Shown here piece by piece: positions 32,682 through 39,707 of a stretch of DNA of 43,175 nt (its first letter is position 1; each line of letters starts with the position of its first letter). Below the pieces are notes generated by a model. It was given only the letters and a program-made list of their open reading frames with translations. It made no database searches and had not been told where the DNA came from. Source of the DNA: Bryobacterales bacterium (GTDB taxonomy: Bacteria > Acidobacteriota > Terriglobia > Bryobacterales > Bryobacteraceae); the NCBI GenBank assembly GCA_003167255.1, contig PMTR01000006.1:55376-98550 (forward strand), in the 5' to 3' direction. The position numbers and the translations under genes were made by a program.

Positions 32682-33251
32682 CTACCCGCGTGCGCGAACG
32701 CGGGCCAGTCTTTCGGCCAGTACCGGCGAAAGACCTGCCTCTACCTCCGAGGTGATGCAACCGGCTTCGTCCAGATCCTTGAGGTGCGCTTCGTCGGTGG
32801 CGCGGAAACTCGTGAGCTTCATGCGGACCAGGTCCGGCAGCGGGATTAAGCGAAGTTCTCGGATTCGCCGATACGGTCCCAGTTCCGGGGCCGGCTCGGG
32901 ATATTCGGACCGTACCTTTTCGCCGCTGAAAACGAGGTGGACGGCCCTTCGGGCTGACGGTTGATCAACCTGCACCAGCATGTCGACTCCGGCCACGTGG
33001 CGGTGGCGGAGGCCGAAGGGCTCGGCGGCTTTAGCGATCTTTTCCAGGTCGTCGCGGCGGACGGCGATGTCGATGTCTTTCGTGAGACGGCCGGCGTCGG
33101 GCTCCCTCTCCTCTACATATAGATAGGCCGCCAGGCCTCCGACGAGCCGGTATTCCAGGCCGGCGGAGGAGAAGATCCGCTCTACGAGCCCGGCCAGGTC
33201 GAACAGTTGTTCCACGCGCTCCTCGAAAAAGGAATTGATGAAGACTGCCAT
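32682..33251 (-). CDS. Nucleotidyltransferase-fold protein (AbiEii/MNT-like)
   Basis: 189 residues. LVGGLAAYLYVEE followed by RLTKDIDIAV is the GG...DxD active-site pair of the polymerase-beta superfamily nucleotidyltransferases, in the style of AbiEii/COG2253-like proteins. The region VRMKLTSFRATDEAHLKDLD near residue 150 is the helix that closes this fold. Relatives modify tRNA or proteins by nucleotide transfer, often as toxins. No antitoxin (AbiEi-like) gene is adjacent. A frame-disrupted relic of a second AbiEii-type gene lies just upstream on the same strand. The ATG at 33251 has no strong ribosome-binding site. Confidence 0.75.
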   Translation of the reverse strand: MAVFINSFFEERVEQLFDLAGLVERIFSSAGLEYRLVGGLAAYLYVEEREPDAGRLTKDIDIAVRRDDLEKIAKAAEPFGLRHRHVAGVDMLVQVDQPSARRAVHLVFSGEKVRSEYPEPAPELGPYRRIRELRLIPLPDLVRMKLTSFRATDEAHLKDLDEAGCITSEVEAGLSPVLAERLARVRARG

Positions 33252-33309
33252 GGCTGACGGTTACATTATCGCATCGACACACCGGCGGCGGGACGTTTCC
33301 CGAGGCTGT

Positions 33310-33450
33310 CCAAGCGGCCTCCTGTCCCGATATGACCTTGAGGTCGATGTCTTCCGACATGCGCCGGATCAGACCGTGTGCGCGGCTTAATTAAGGGGGT
33401 GCCTCCGTCAAACACCAGCCGGTCCGGCAAATCTCAGAGCTCCCGAAAAA
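33310..33450 (-). pseudogene. Relic of an AbiEii-type nucleotidyltransferase gene
   Basis: Reading on the minus strand gives RELxDLPDRLVFDGGTPLIK (with an in-frame TGA at x) in one frame, and AHGLIRRMSEDIDLKVISGQ in another. An intact AbiEii would read RELSDLPDRLVFxGGTSLSK, then AxGLIxRMSEDIDLKV in one frame. The two halves meet at CCCCCTTAATTAAG (33390-33405), so at least one stop and one frameshift have broken the gene. Coding likeness stops soon after ISGQ and before the intact neighbour's ATG. Confidence 0.7.
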
Positions 33451-33539
33451 TCAGTCACAACTATTTTACCCTGGAGAATCAACTACTTACGGAAGCTTGC
33501 TTGCTGCGCGCCTGCTAGCCTGGAATTGGAGGAGAACCA

Positions 33540-34095
33540 ATGCCATCGTCACTCAGACGCATTCTGGCTTCGCGCGCCAACGGAGCCCGCTCTCAAGGTC
33601 CGTCCACGCCGCAAGGGAAGCATCGCTCTTCCCAAAACGCCATCCGCCACGGCCTGCTCGCCCGCTGCATCGTCCTGGATAAGGAATCCCGCGCATCCTT
33701 CGAAGATTTGTTGACCCAGCACCTCGACAGCCTCCAGCCCGCCGATGGCGTGGAATTCGGCATGGTCGAGGAAATGGTTGCCTCTTACTGGCGCATGCGC
33801 CGCGCTTGGGCCATCGAAACCCGCTTGCTCGAAGACGCCGCCAACGCCCAAGGCGAGTCCGACCCCGTCGGCTCCATCGCTGCCGCCTTCACCTCGCTCG
33901 CCGCCTCCCCCGCGCTCGCTCTCATACACCGTTACGAAACCCGCCTCCACCTCGTCTACCAGCGCTCGCTCCACAACCTCCTGCTCCTGCGCACCCTCGC
34001 CGTGCGAAACGAACCTAATCCCATTTCCGGACAATCGGACCCCGTAGCCCTTGATCCGGCCGATACCCTTACCGGCAATCCCGCCATCGCCGCCG
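33540..34095 (+). CDS. Conserved acidobacterial-type hypothetical protein with lost stop codon
   Basis: About 185 residues look genuine. MPSSLRRILASRANGARSQG, then PSTPQGKHRSSQNAIRHGLLA and VLDKESRASFEDLLTQHLDS, followed by helices around EFGMVEEMVASYWRMRRAWA and LHLVYQRSLHNLLLLRTLAV, ending near RNEPNPISGQSD. An excellent ribosome-binding site GGAGGAG (33528-33534) stands 5 nt before the ATG. I recognise the N-terminal pattern as a recurrent family of unknown function in Acidobacteria, with a helix-rich middle. The open frame continues to 34307, but the extra part reads out of frame through an unrelated permease scrap. The original stop seems to have been lost at a junction near 34095. C-ending codon style differs from both neighbours. 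Confidence 0.65.
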
Positions 34096-34101
34096 ACCCC
34101 G

Positions 34102-34299
34102 GCATTCCCCTTTGCCCTCATCATAGCGATTGTCGCGATCCCCGTCGGATTTCTGGTGGGGAACCGAGGCGCGATGACGGAGATCGGGGTGAGCATCGCA
34201 ATTGCCCTCTCGTACCTGGGGATTTCCAACCTGTTCGAGAGGATTGGGGACTTCAGCCAGTTACCGCCGGCGATGGTGGCGTGGGCGCGGGACGTCCTC
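34102..34299 (+). pseudogene. C-terminal fragment of an LptF/LptG-type permease
   Basis: One plus-strand frame reads FPFALIIAIVAIPVGFLVGN, RGAMTEIGVSIAIALSYLGI, SNLFERIGDFSQLPPAMVAW and ARDVL. This is the pattern of the last membrane helices of YjgP/YjgQ lipopolysaccharide-export permeases (GNRGA loop, LPP before the final helix). Nothing of the N-terminal ~300 residues or the final helix remains, and both ends stop abruptly. It is a left-over of rearrangement next to the aldo/keto reductase gene. Confidence 0.65.
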
Positions 34300-34334
34300 C
34301 CACCTGACACTGGCGGCACGGCGGCGCCCTGTGA

Positions 34335-35321
34335 TTACTCCAGGATGTCATGGATGCGGGTGCGCTCTTCGGCGGATAGTTGCAGGTTTTGAAGAGCGGC
34401 GACGTTCTGCTCGATTTGTTCGACGCGGCTCGCGCCGATGAGGGCGCTCGTTACCACGGAATCGCGAAGAACCCAGGCGAGGGCCATCTGCGCGAGCGAC
34501 TGGCCGCGCTCGCGGGCCATTTCCTGAAGGGTGCGGGCTTTCGCGATGTGGGCTTCGTCAACCTGGTTGGGCTTGAGAAAGCCGTGCGGCTTGGCGGCCC
34601 GGGAATCGGCGGGAATGCCATTCAGATAGCGGTCGGTGAGCAGGCCCTGGGCCAGGGGACAGAAAGCGATGCCGCCGATGCCTTCGGCGCGGAGGCGTTC
34701 CAGGAGGCCCATTTCGCTCCAGCGCTGGAACATGGAGTACTTGAACTGGTGGATGAGGCAAGGTGTGCCGAGGCGGCGGAGAACGGCGGCGGCAGCGGCG
34801 GTCTGCTCGGCGTTGTAATTGGAGATGCCGGCATAGAGGGCTTTGCCGGAACGCACGGCTTGGTCGAGCGCGCCCATGGTTTCCTCGATGGGGGTATCGG
34901 GATCGGGGCGGTGGGAATAGAAGATGTCGACGTATTCTAGGCCCATGCGGCGAAGGCTTTGATCGAGGCTGGAGACCAGATACTTGCGCGATCCCCAGTT
35001 GCCGTAAGGGCCGGGCCACATATCGTAGCCGGCCTTGGTGGAAATGATCAGCTCATCGCGGTAGGAAGCGAAATCCTCGCGGAAGAGGCGGCCGAAATTC
35101 TCTTCGGCGGAGCCGTAGGGCGGGCCGTAATTGTTGGCGAGGTCGAAGTGGGTGATGCCGAGCGAGAAGGCGCGGCGGAGCATGGCGCGGGAGTTCTCGA
35201 AGCTGTCGACGCCGCCGAAGTTGTGCCAGAGACCGAGGGAGACGGCAGGCAGGAGGAGACCGCTCGAACCGCAGCGGCGATAGGACATGGAGTCGTAGCG
35301 AGTGGGGGCGGCAGTGAACAC
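34335..35321 (-). CDS. Aldo/keto reductase, YghZ (L-glyceraldehyde 3-phosphate reductase) type
   Basis: 328 residues from GTG 35321, preceded by GGAGAG. Very close in pattern to E. coli YghZ: MSYRRCGSSGLLLPAVSLGL, WHNFGGVDSFENSRAMLRRA, THFDLANNYGPPYGSAEENF. The catalytic tetrad is D (FDLANNY), Y of NNYGPP, K of ISTKAGYDMWPGPYG and H of FYSHRPD. The C-terminal NADPH site reads SALIGASRVEQIEQNVAAL. YghZ reduces L-glyceraldehyde 3-phosphate and methylglyoxal and relates to Kv-beta channel subunits. Soluble, cytoplasmic. The N-terminal start context and length match the family. Confidence 0.92.
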   Translation of the reverse strand: MFTAAPTRYDSMSYRRCGSSGLLLPAVSLGLWHNFGGVDSFENSRAMLRRAFSLGITHFDLANNYGPPYGSAEENFGRLFREDFASYRDELIISTKAGYDMWPGPYGNWGSRKYLVSSLDQSLRRMGLEYVDIFYSHRPDPDTPIEETMGALDQAVRSGKALYAGISNYNAEQTAAAAAVLRRLGTPCLIHQFKYSMFQRWSEMGLLERLRAEGIGGIAFCPLAQGLLTDRYLNGIPADSRAAKPHGFLKPNQVDEAHIAKARTLQEMARERGQSLAQMALAWVLRDSVVTSALIGASRVEQIEQNVAALQNLQLSAEERTRIHDILE

Positions 35322-35366
35322 GTCAGGCTCTCCGAACCTTATGGTACATGGTCGGGGAGAGCAAGA

Positions 35367-35408
35367 GCGCGACCAGGAGGTCGCGCGCGGACGAGGGCGT
35401 CCGCCCTC
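35367..35408. repeat. Two palindromic elements between the small gene and the aldo/keto reductase
   Basis: GCGCGACC-agga-GGTCGCGC (35367-35386) and GAGGGCG-tc-CGCCCTC (35393-35408). The AGGA loop is the same as in the CAGGCC-agga-GGCCTG elements at 13 and 27 kb. Confidence 0.65.
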
Positions 35409-35431
35409 CTTTGTGAAGGAGAGGCTGGAGG

Positions 35432-35638
35432 CTAATCTTCGCGGCGGCGCCGGACGAGCCAGGGCTCGATGGCGCCGGGATTTTCGAGGATTTCGTGCTC
35501 GAGTTCCTGAAACTGGCTTTCGATGACCACGCGTTCGATGGATGCGCCGAGCGATTCATCGCGGGCTTCGATGCGTTTCTTCTCGATGAGGGCCAGGATC
35601 GCCTCAGAGAGTTCCAGCCGATCTTTCGCGGTGCTCAT
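35432..35638 (-). CDS. Small charged protein, possibly an antitoxin-like or addiction-module protein
   Basis: 68 residues, MSTAKDRLELSEAILALIEK and so on, helix-rich with many Glu and Arg, ending in an RRRRED tail. An unambiguous GGAGGA lies 7-12 nt before the ATG at 35638, so it is a real gene. I do not recognise a family with confidence. Size and charge recall the antitoxins of the 'putative addiction module component' kind, but no toxin gene is beside it. It sits between the aldo/keto reductase and the sugar transporter on the same strand. Confidence 0.6.
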   Translation of the reverse strand: MSTAKDRLELSEAILALIEKKRIEARDESLGASIERVVIESQFQELEHEILENPGAIEPWLVRRRRED

Positions 35639-35700
35639 ATCCTGTCCTCCTGTTGGATAAGACGCAGGAGATCGGCGAAAGTTTCGGAAAGGGTACCAGG

Positions 35701-35742
35701 CGGCCGGCTAAAGCCGGCTGCGGGCAAAATTGCCCGCCCCAC
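35701..35742. repeat. Palindromic element overlapping the end of the sugar transporter gene
   Basis: On the minus strand GTGGGGCGGGCAATTTTGCC-CGC then AGCCGGC-ttta-GCCGGC. It is the same sub-type as 11040-11082 and 39666-39707. The transporter's last ~11 codons and stop (CTA at 35708-35710) lie inside it. Confidence 0.8.
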
Positions 35743-36949
35743 TTGGGTGGATAATACGCGAGCCGCGGAAGCCGTAGAAGACTATGTAGAGATAGCAGAC
35801 GGCGGGTAGGAGGAAGGCGGTGTGGATGCCGATGGAATCGGCCAGAACGCCTTGCAGGAGGGGTACCAGCGCGCCGCCGACAATCGCCATGATCAGGAGT
35901 CCGGAGGCTTTGCCGGTGAGGGGGCCCAGTTCGGCGATGCCCAGAGTGAAGATGGTGGGGAACATGACGGAGTTGAAGAGGCCGACCGCGATGATGCTCC
36001 ACATGGCGACGAAGCCGGTGGAGGCCACGCTGGCGGACACCAGGAGGAAGGCGCAGGCAGCGGCGCCGCCGAGCACTTTGGCGGGCGTCACGGTGCGCAT
36101 GACGGCGGAACCGATGAAGCGGCCGACCATGGCGCCGCCCCAATAGAAGGATACGTAGCCCGCGGCAACTTTCGGGGCGAGGCCGCCAATGAAGGGTTGC
36201 GAAAAATAATTCACCAGGAAGCTGCCGATGGAGACCTCCGCGCCGACGTAAACGAAGATGGCGATGGCTCCCAGGACCAGGTGGCGGTGCTTCCAGATGC
36301 TATCGCCGGCGGAAATACCGTGGCGCTCTTCGATATCGGGAAGCGCGGGCAAGTGGAAGCGCGAGATGGCGAAGGCCAGCGAGAACAGAAGGGCGGCGAT
36401 CCCGAGGTACGGGAGTCGGACGGAAGAGGCGCCAACGGGAGCGCCAGCGCCGGAGAGGATGATGAGGCCGCCCAAGGCGGGAGCGATAGTGGTTCCCAGA
36501 GAATTGAAGGCCTGCGCCAGGTTGAGGCGGCTGGAGGCGCTTTCGGGGGCCCCAAGTTGGGCCACGTATGGATTGGCGGCGACTTGCAGGAGAGTAATGC
36601 CGGAGGCGAGAACCCAGAGAGCGCCCAGAAAGAGGCCATAGGACGGCACGATGGAGGCGGGATAAAACAAGAGCGCGCCGAGCCCCATGACGCCCAGGCC
36701 GGCCACCAGGGAGTGGCGGTATCCGATGCGCGCGAGGATGCGCGACGAAGGAATGGACATCAGGAAGTAGGCCGAGAAAAAGGTGAACTGAATGAGCATG
36801 GTCTCGGTGTAATTCAGTTCGAACAAGGCCTTGAGGTGAGGAACCAGGATGTCGTTCAGGACGGTGACGAATCCCCACATGAAAAAGACGGTAGTGACAA
36901 CCGTGAGGGCGAAGCCGGTTTTGGGGGGCGGTGCGGTGGGTTGGCTCAT
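35708..36949 (-). CDS. FHS-family sugar MFS transporter (FucP/GluP-like)
   Basis: About 413 residues from ATG 36949. Twelve hydrophobic segments. Motifs of the fucose/glucose/galactose:H+ symporter family are FALTVVTTVFFMWGFVTVLN-DILVPHLK near the start, QFTFFSAYFLMSIPS, LLQVAANPYVAQLG and LAQAFNSLGTTIAPALGG. It takes up a hexose or deoxyhexose with protons. The nearby aldo/keto reductase and KDG genes suggest a carbohydrate niche. The C-terminus ends HPSGAGNFARSRL, encoded by a palindromic element, so the original stop has apparently been replaced by one supplied by the element. A longer start at 36985 lacks a ribosome-binding site. Confidence 0.9.
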   Translation of the reverse strand: MSQPTAPPPKTGFALTVVTTVFFMWGFVTVLNDILVPHLKALFELNYTETMLIQFTFFSAYFLMSIPSSRILARIGYRHSLVAGLGVMGLGALLFYPASIVPSYGLFLGALWVLASGITLLQVAANPYVAQLGAPESASSRLNLAQAFNSLGTTIAPALGGLIILSGAGAPVGASSVRLPYLGIAALLFSLAFAISRFHLPALPDIEERHGISAGDSIWKHRHLVLGAIAIFVYVGAEVSIGSFLVNYFSQPFIGGLAPKVAAGYVSFYWGGAMVGRFIGSAVMRTVTPAKVLGGAAACAFLLVSASVASTGFVAMWSIIAVGLFNSVMFPTIFTLGIAELGPLTGKASGLLIMAIVGGALVPLLQGVLADSIGIHTAFLLPAVCYLYIVFYGFRGSRIIHPSGAGNFARSRL

Positions 36950-37020
36950 GGTCGGAAGCGGGAGCGAAAGTTCAGTGTGATACAAACGGCGCGGCGGGTC
37001 AAGCCGGAGCGGGTGGCGTG

Positions 37021-37026
37021 TAGTAT
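37021..37026 (+). promoter_or_regulatory. Possible -10 box TAGTAT close to the Ser/Thr kinase start
   Basis: TAGTAT ends 9 nt before GTG 37036; no ribosome-binding site between. Same spacing as for comEC and the Gfo/Idh gene. Confidence 0.3.
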
Positions 37027-37035
37027 TCTCGTAGC

Positions 37036-39654
37036 GTGCCGGAAAGTGGAGCTTCTCCTTACCAGGGCCGGTTGGTCGGGCATTACCGTCTGCGGGAACG
37101 CATCGGCGAAGGCGGGATGGGAGAAGTCTACCTGGCCGAGCGCGAGGACGAATTCCGCAAGCGCGCGGCGGTGAAACTGATCCGGCCGGGGATGGCCAGC
37201 CCGGAAGTGGTGCGGCGCTTCGTGATTGAGCGGCAGACGCTGGCGGCGCTGAACCACCCGCACATCGTGCGGCTGGTGGATGGCGGCGCCACCGAAGAAG
37301 GGCTGCCGTACCTGGTGGTGGATTATGTGGAAGGCGTGCCGATTGACCGCTACGCGGACGAACATAAACTGAGCATCACGGAGAGGCTGCGGCTATACGT
37401 GGAGGTGTGCGAGGCGGTGCATCACGCGCACCAGAGCCTGATTGTGCATTGCGATTTGAAGCCGACCAACATTCTGGTGACGGCGGACGGTGCGCCCATG
37501 CTGCTGGACTTCGGGATCGCGAAGCTGCTGGACCCGACGTCGATGGGGATTTCGGCGCAGGCGGCAATGACGCGGCAGCGGGCGTTCACGCCGGACTACG
37601 CGAGCCCGGAACAACTGCGCGGCGAGCCGGTGGGGACGACCACCGACATCTACGCGCTGGGGGTGGTGCTGTACGAACTATTGACGGGGCACAGCCCGTA
37701 CCGGACGCCGGCGGGATCGCTGGCGGATTGGATCCGGTCGGTATGCGAGACGGATGCGGAAGCGCCCAGCACGGCGATCCAGCGGGTGACGGAGACCTCG
37801 GCGGACGGCGACCGGCCGGCGGAGACGGTGACGCCGCAAACAGTGAGCGAGAGCCGCGAGGGAGATCCGCAAACACTGCGCAAGCGGCTGCGTGGGGACC
37901 TGGACGCGATCGTGCTGAAGGCGCTGCGCAAGGATCCGCGCGACCGGTACGGGTCGGTGGATCAACTGGCGGAGGACATCCGGCGGCACCTGACGGGGCG
38001 GCCGGTGCTGGCGCGCAAGAGCACGGCGGCGTATGTGGCGCGCAAGTTTTTCGCGCGGCACAAGCTGATGGTGGCGGCGGCAGCGGTGTTGCTGCTGACG
38101 CTCGGAGGCGGCCTGGTATCGACATTATGGGAAGCCCGGGTGGCGGCGCGGCGGTTCGAGGATGTGCGGCAGTTGGCGCACGCTTTCCTGTTCGAGGTCT
38201 ATGATTCGATTGCGGACGTGCCGGGCACGACGTCGGCGCGAGCGTTGATCGCGGGAAAAGGCGCTGAGTATCTGGACCGGCTGGCGCGCAATTCAAAAGG
38301 CGACGTGGGGCTCGAACTGGAGCTGGCGCAGGGCTACGTGAAGATTGGGGACGTGCAGGGGAATCCATACGGGCCGAACCTGGGCAACCGGGCGAAAGCC
38401 CTGGAGAGCTATAACAAAGCCCTGGCGATTGCGCAAGCGGTAGTGGCGCACGATGCCAGGAATCAGAAGGCGCTCGAAGTGCTGGCGGCGAGCCATGAAG
38501 GGTTGGCGACGGTGCTGCCGTTGGAGGGCAAGGCGGCGGAGGGCCTGGAGCACGCGCGACAATCGGTGAAGCTGCGGCAGGAAGTGCTGGCGAGCCGTCC
38601 CCACAGCGCGGAATTGAAGCTGGAACTGGATCGCGCGTACGAAAACGAGGGCGACGTTTTGGGAGGGAACCGCAGCATCAGCCTGGGGCGGAGGGAGGAA
38701 GCGGCGGCGATCTACCAAAAGGCGCTGGAACTGGTTCCGGAACTGCCGGCGGGAGATGCCCTGGCCACGCGGGCGACCAGGGCGAAAGCCGTGCTGCTGA
38801 CCAAGCTGGCGGATCTGGAGAGAGCCGGCAACGCGCCGGACGCGGTGCAGAAGTATGCGAGCGCTCTGGAGACGGCGGAGGCGCTGTATAAAAGCAATCC
38901 GAACAGCGCGAAGGACCGCGGGATCGTGACGGCGCTACTGAACAAGCTGGCCTACACGGAAGGGACTATGGGCAACCCGGCGGCGTCACTGCAACATTTT
39001 CAAAGGGCGGTGGAGATCGACGAAGCGGCGCTGGCCGGGGATCCGAACGACGAAGGGGCGCGGAGCGGCGTGATTGTGACGCTGAAGAACCTGGGGGATC
39101 TTTACTATTACACATTGAGCAAGATGCCGGAAGCGCTGCGGTGCTACCGGAGGGCGGCGGAACTGCTGGAACTGCAGGTCAAGGCCGACCCGGGCAACGT
39201 GGCGTGGCGGGCGAATCTATCGGAGCTGCTGACGGACATCGCGAGCGGGCTGGTGGCGACGAACCACGTGGAGGAAGCGAAACCCTACGACGTGCGCGGC
39301 CTCGCACTGGCTAAAGAAGTGGCGGACCGGCCGGGCGCTACCGGTGAGCAGATGTACAACTACGCGTGGCTGGCGGTGACGGTGGACCCGGCGGATCTGC
39401 GGAACCCGGCGGGGGCGCTGCCATACGCCATCAAGGCAGTCGAACTAAGCAACAACAAAGATCCGCTGTGCCTGCACGTGCTTTCGCAGGCGTATTCGGA
39501 GTTGGGGGATTACCGTCGCGCGGTGGAGGTGGAGGAGAAGGCGCTCGAATTGTTCGCACCGTCGGAAGCGGGGAAGCCGGCCCCAAGGAATCGGGGGGTG
39601 GTGGAGAGTTCGTTGGAGAAGTATCGGAAGGAACTGGCGAAGCGGGGGCGGTAA
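37036..39654 (+). CDS. Ser/Thr protein kinase with transmembrane helix and TPR-like C-terminal region
   Basis: 872 residues from GTG 37036. The cytoplasmic Hanks-type kinase domain (about 17-320) has G-loop IGEGGMGEVYLAE (23-35), catalytic K47, catalytic loop VHCDLKPTNILV (D140, N145), DFG (158-160) and YASPEQLRGEPVG. The usual HRD arginine is a cysteine (HCD), so this is a non-RD kinase, probably not switched on by activation-loop phosphorylation. One transmembrane helix (about 344-366) leads to an outer region (about 375-870) made of TPR-like helical pairs. This build is typical of Acidobacteria. It converges on the PEGA-domain gene, with a palindromic element between. Confidence 0.93.
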   Translation: MPESGASPYQGRLVGHYRLRERIGEGGMGEVYLAEREDEFRKRAAVKLIRPGMASPEVVRRFVIERQTLAALNHPHIVRLVDGGATEEGLPYLVVDYVEGVPIDRYADEHKLSITERLRLYVEVCEAVHHAHQSLIVHCDLKPTNILVTADGAPMLLDFGIAKLLDPTSMGISAQAAMTRQRAFTPDYASPEQLRGEPVGTTTDIYALGVVLYELLTGHSPYRTPAGSLADWIRSVCETDAEAPSTAIQRVTETSADGDRPAETVTPQTVSESREGDPQTLRKRLRGDLDAIVLKALRKDPRDRYGSVDQLAEDIRRHLTGRPVLARKSTAAYVARKFFARHKLMVAAAAVLLLTLGGGLVSTLWEARVAARRFEDVRQLAHAFLFEVYDSIADVPGTTSARALIAGKGAEYLDRLARNSKGDVGLELELAQGYVKIGDVQGNPYGPNLGNRAKALESYNKALAIAQAVVAHDARNQKALEVLAASHEGLATVLPLEGKAAEGLEHARQSVKLRQEVLASRPHSAELKLELDRAYENEGDVLGGNRSISLGRREEAAAIYQKALELVPELPAGDALATRATRAKAVLLTKLADLERAGNAPDAVQKYASALETAEALYKSNPNSAKDRGIVTALLNKLAYTEGTMGNPAASLQHFQRAVEIDEAALAGDPNDEGARSGVIVTLKNLGDLYYYTLSKMPEALRCYRRAAELLELQVKADPGNVAWRANLSELLTDIASGLVATNHVEEAKPYDVRGLALAKEVADRPGATGEQMYNYAWLAVTVDPADLRNPAGALPYAIKAVELSNNKDPLCLHVLSQAYSELGDYRRAVEVEEKALELFAPSEAGKPAPRNRGVVESSLEKYRKELAKRGR

Positions 39655-39665
39655 ATGGCGGGGAA

Positions 39666-39707
39666 GAGCCGGCTGAAGCCAGGCTGCGGCCAGGATTGGC
39701 CGCCCCA
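39666..39707. repeat. Palindromic element between the convergent kinase and PEGA genes
   Basis: On the minus strand TAGTGGGGCGGCCAATCCTGGCCGC then AGCC-tggcttca-GCCGGCT, imperfect. The PEGA gene stop codon TAG directly abuts the GTGGGG edge of the element. Likely forms the shared 3' end of both transcripts. Confidence 0.75.

Noticed and set aside
34051-34392. Intact small membrane protein
   Set aside because: The middle matches only the C-terminal helices of LptF/LptG. The first 18 residues and the last 30 are unrelated read-through, and there is no ribosome-binding site.
35822-37174. 450-residue plus-strand open frame
   Set aside because: Antisense to the FHS transporter and overlapping the kinase start. 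No family resemblance.
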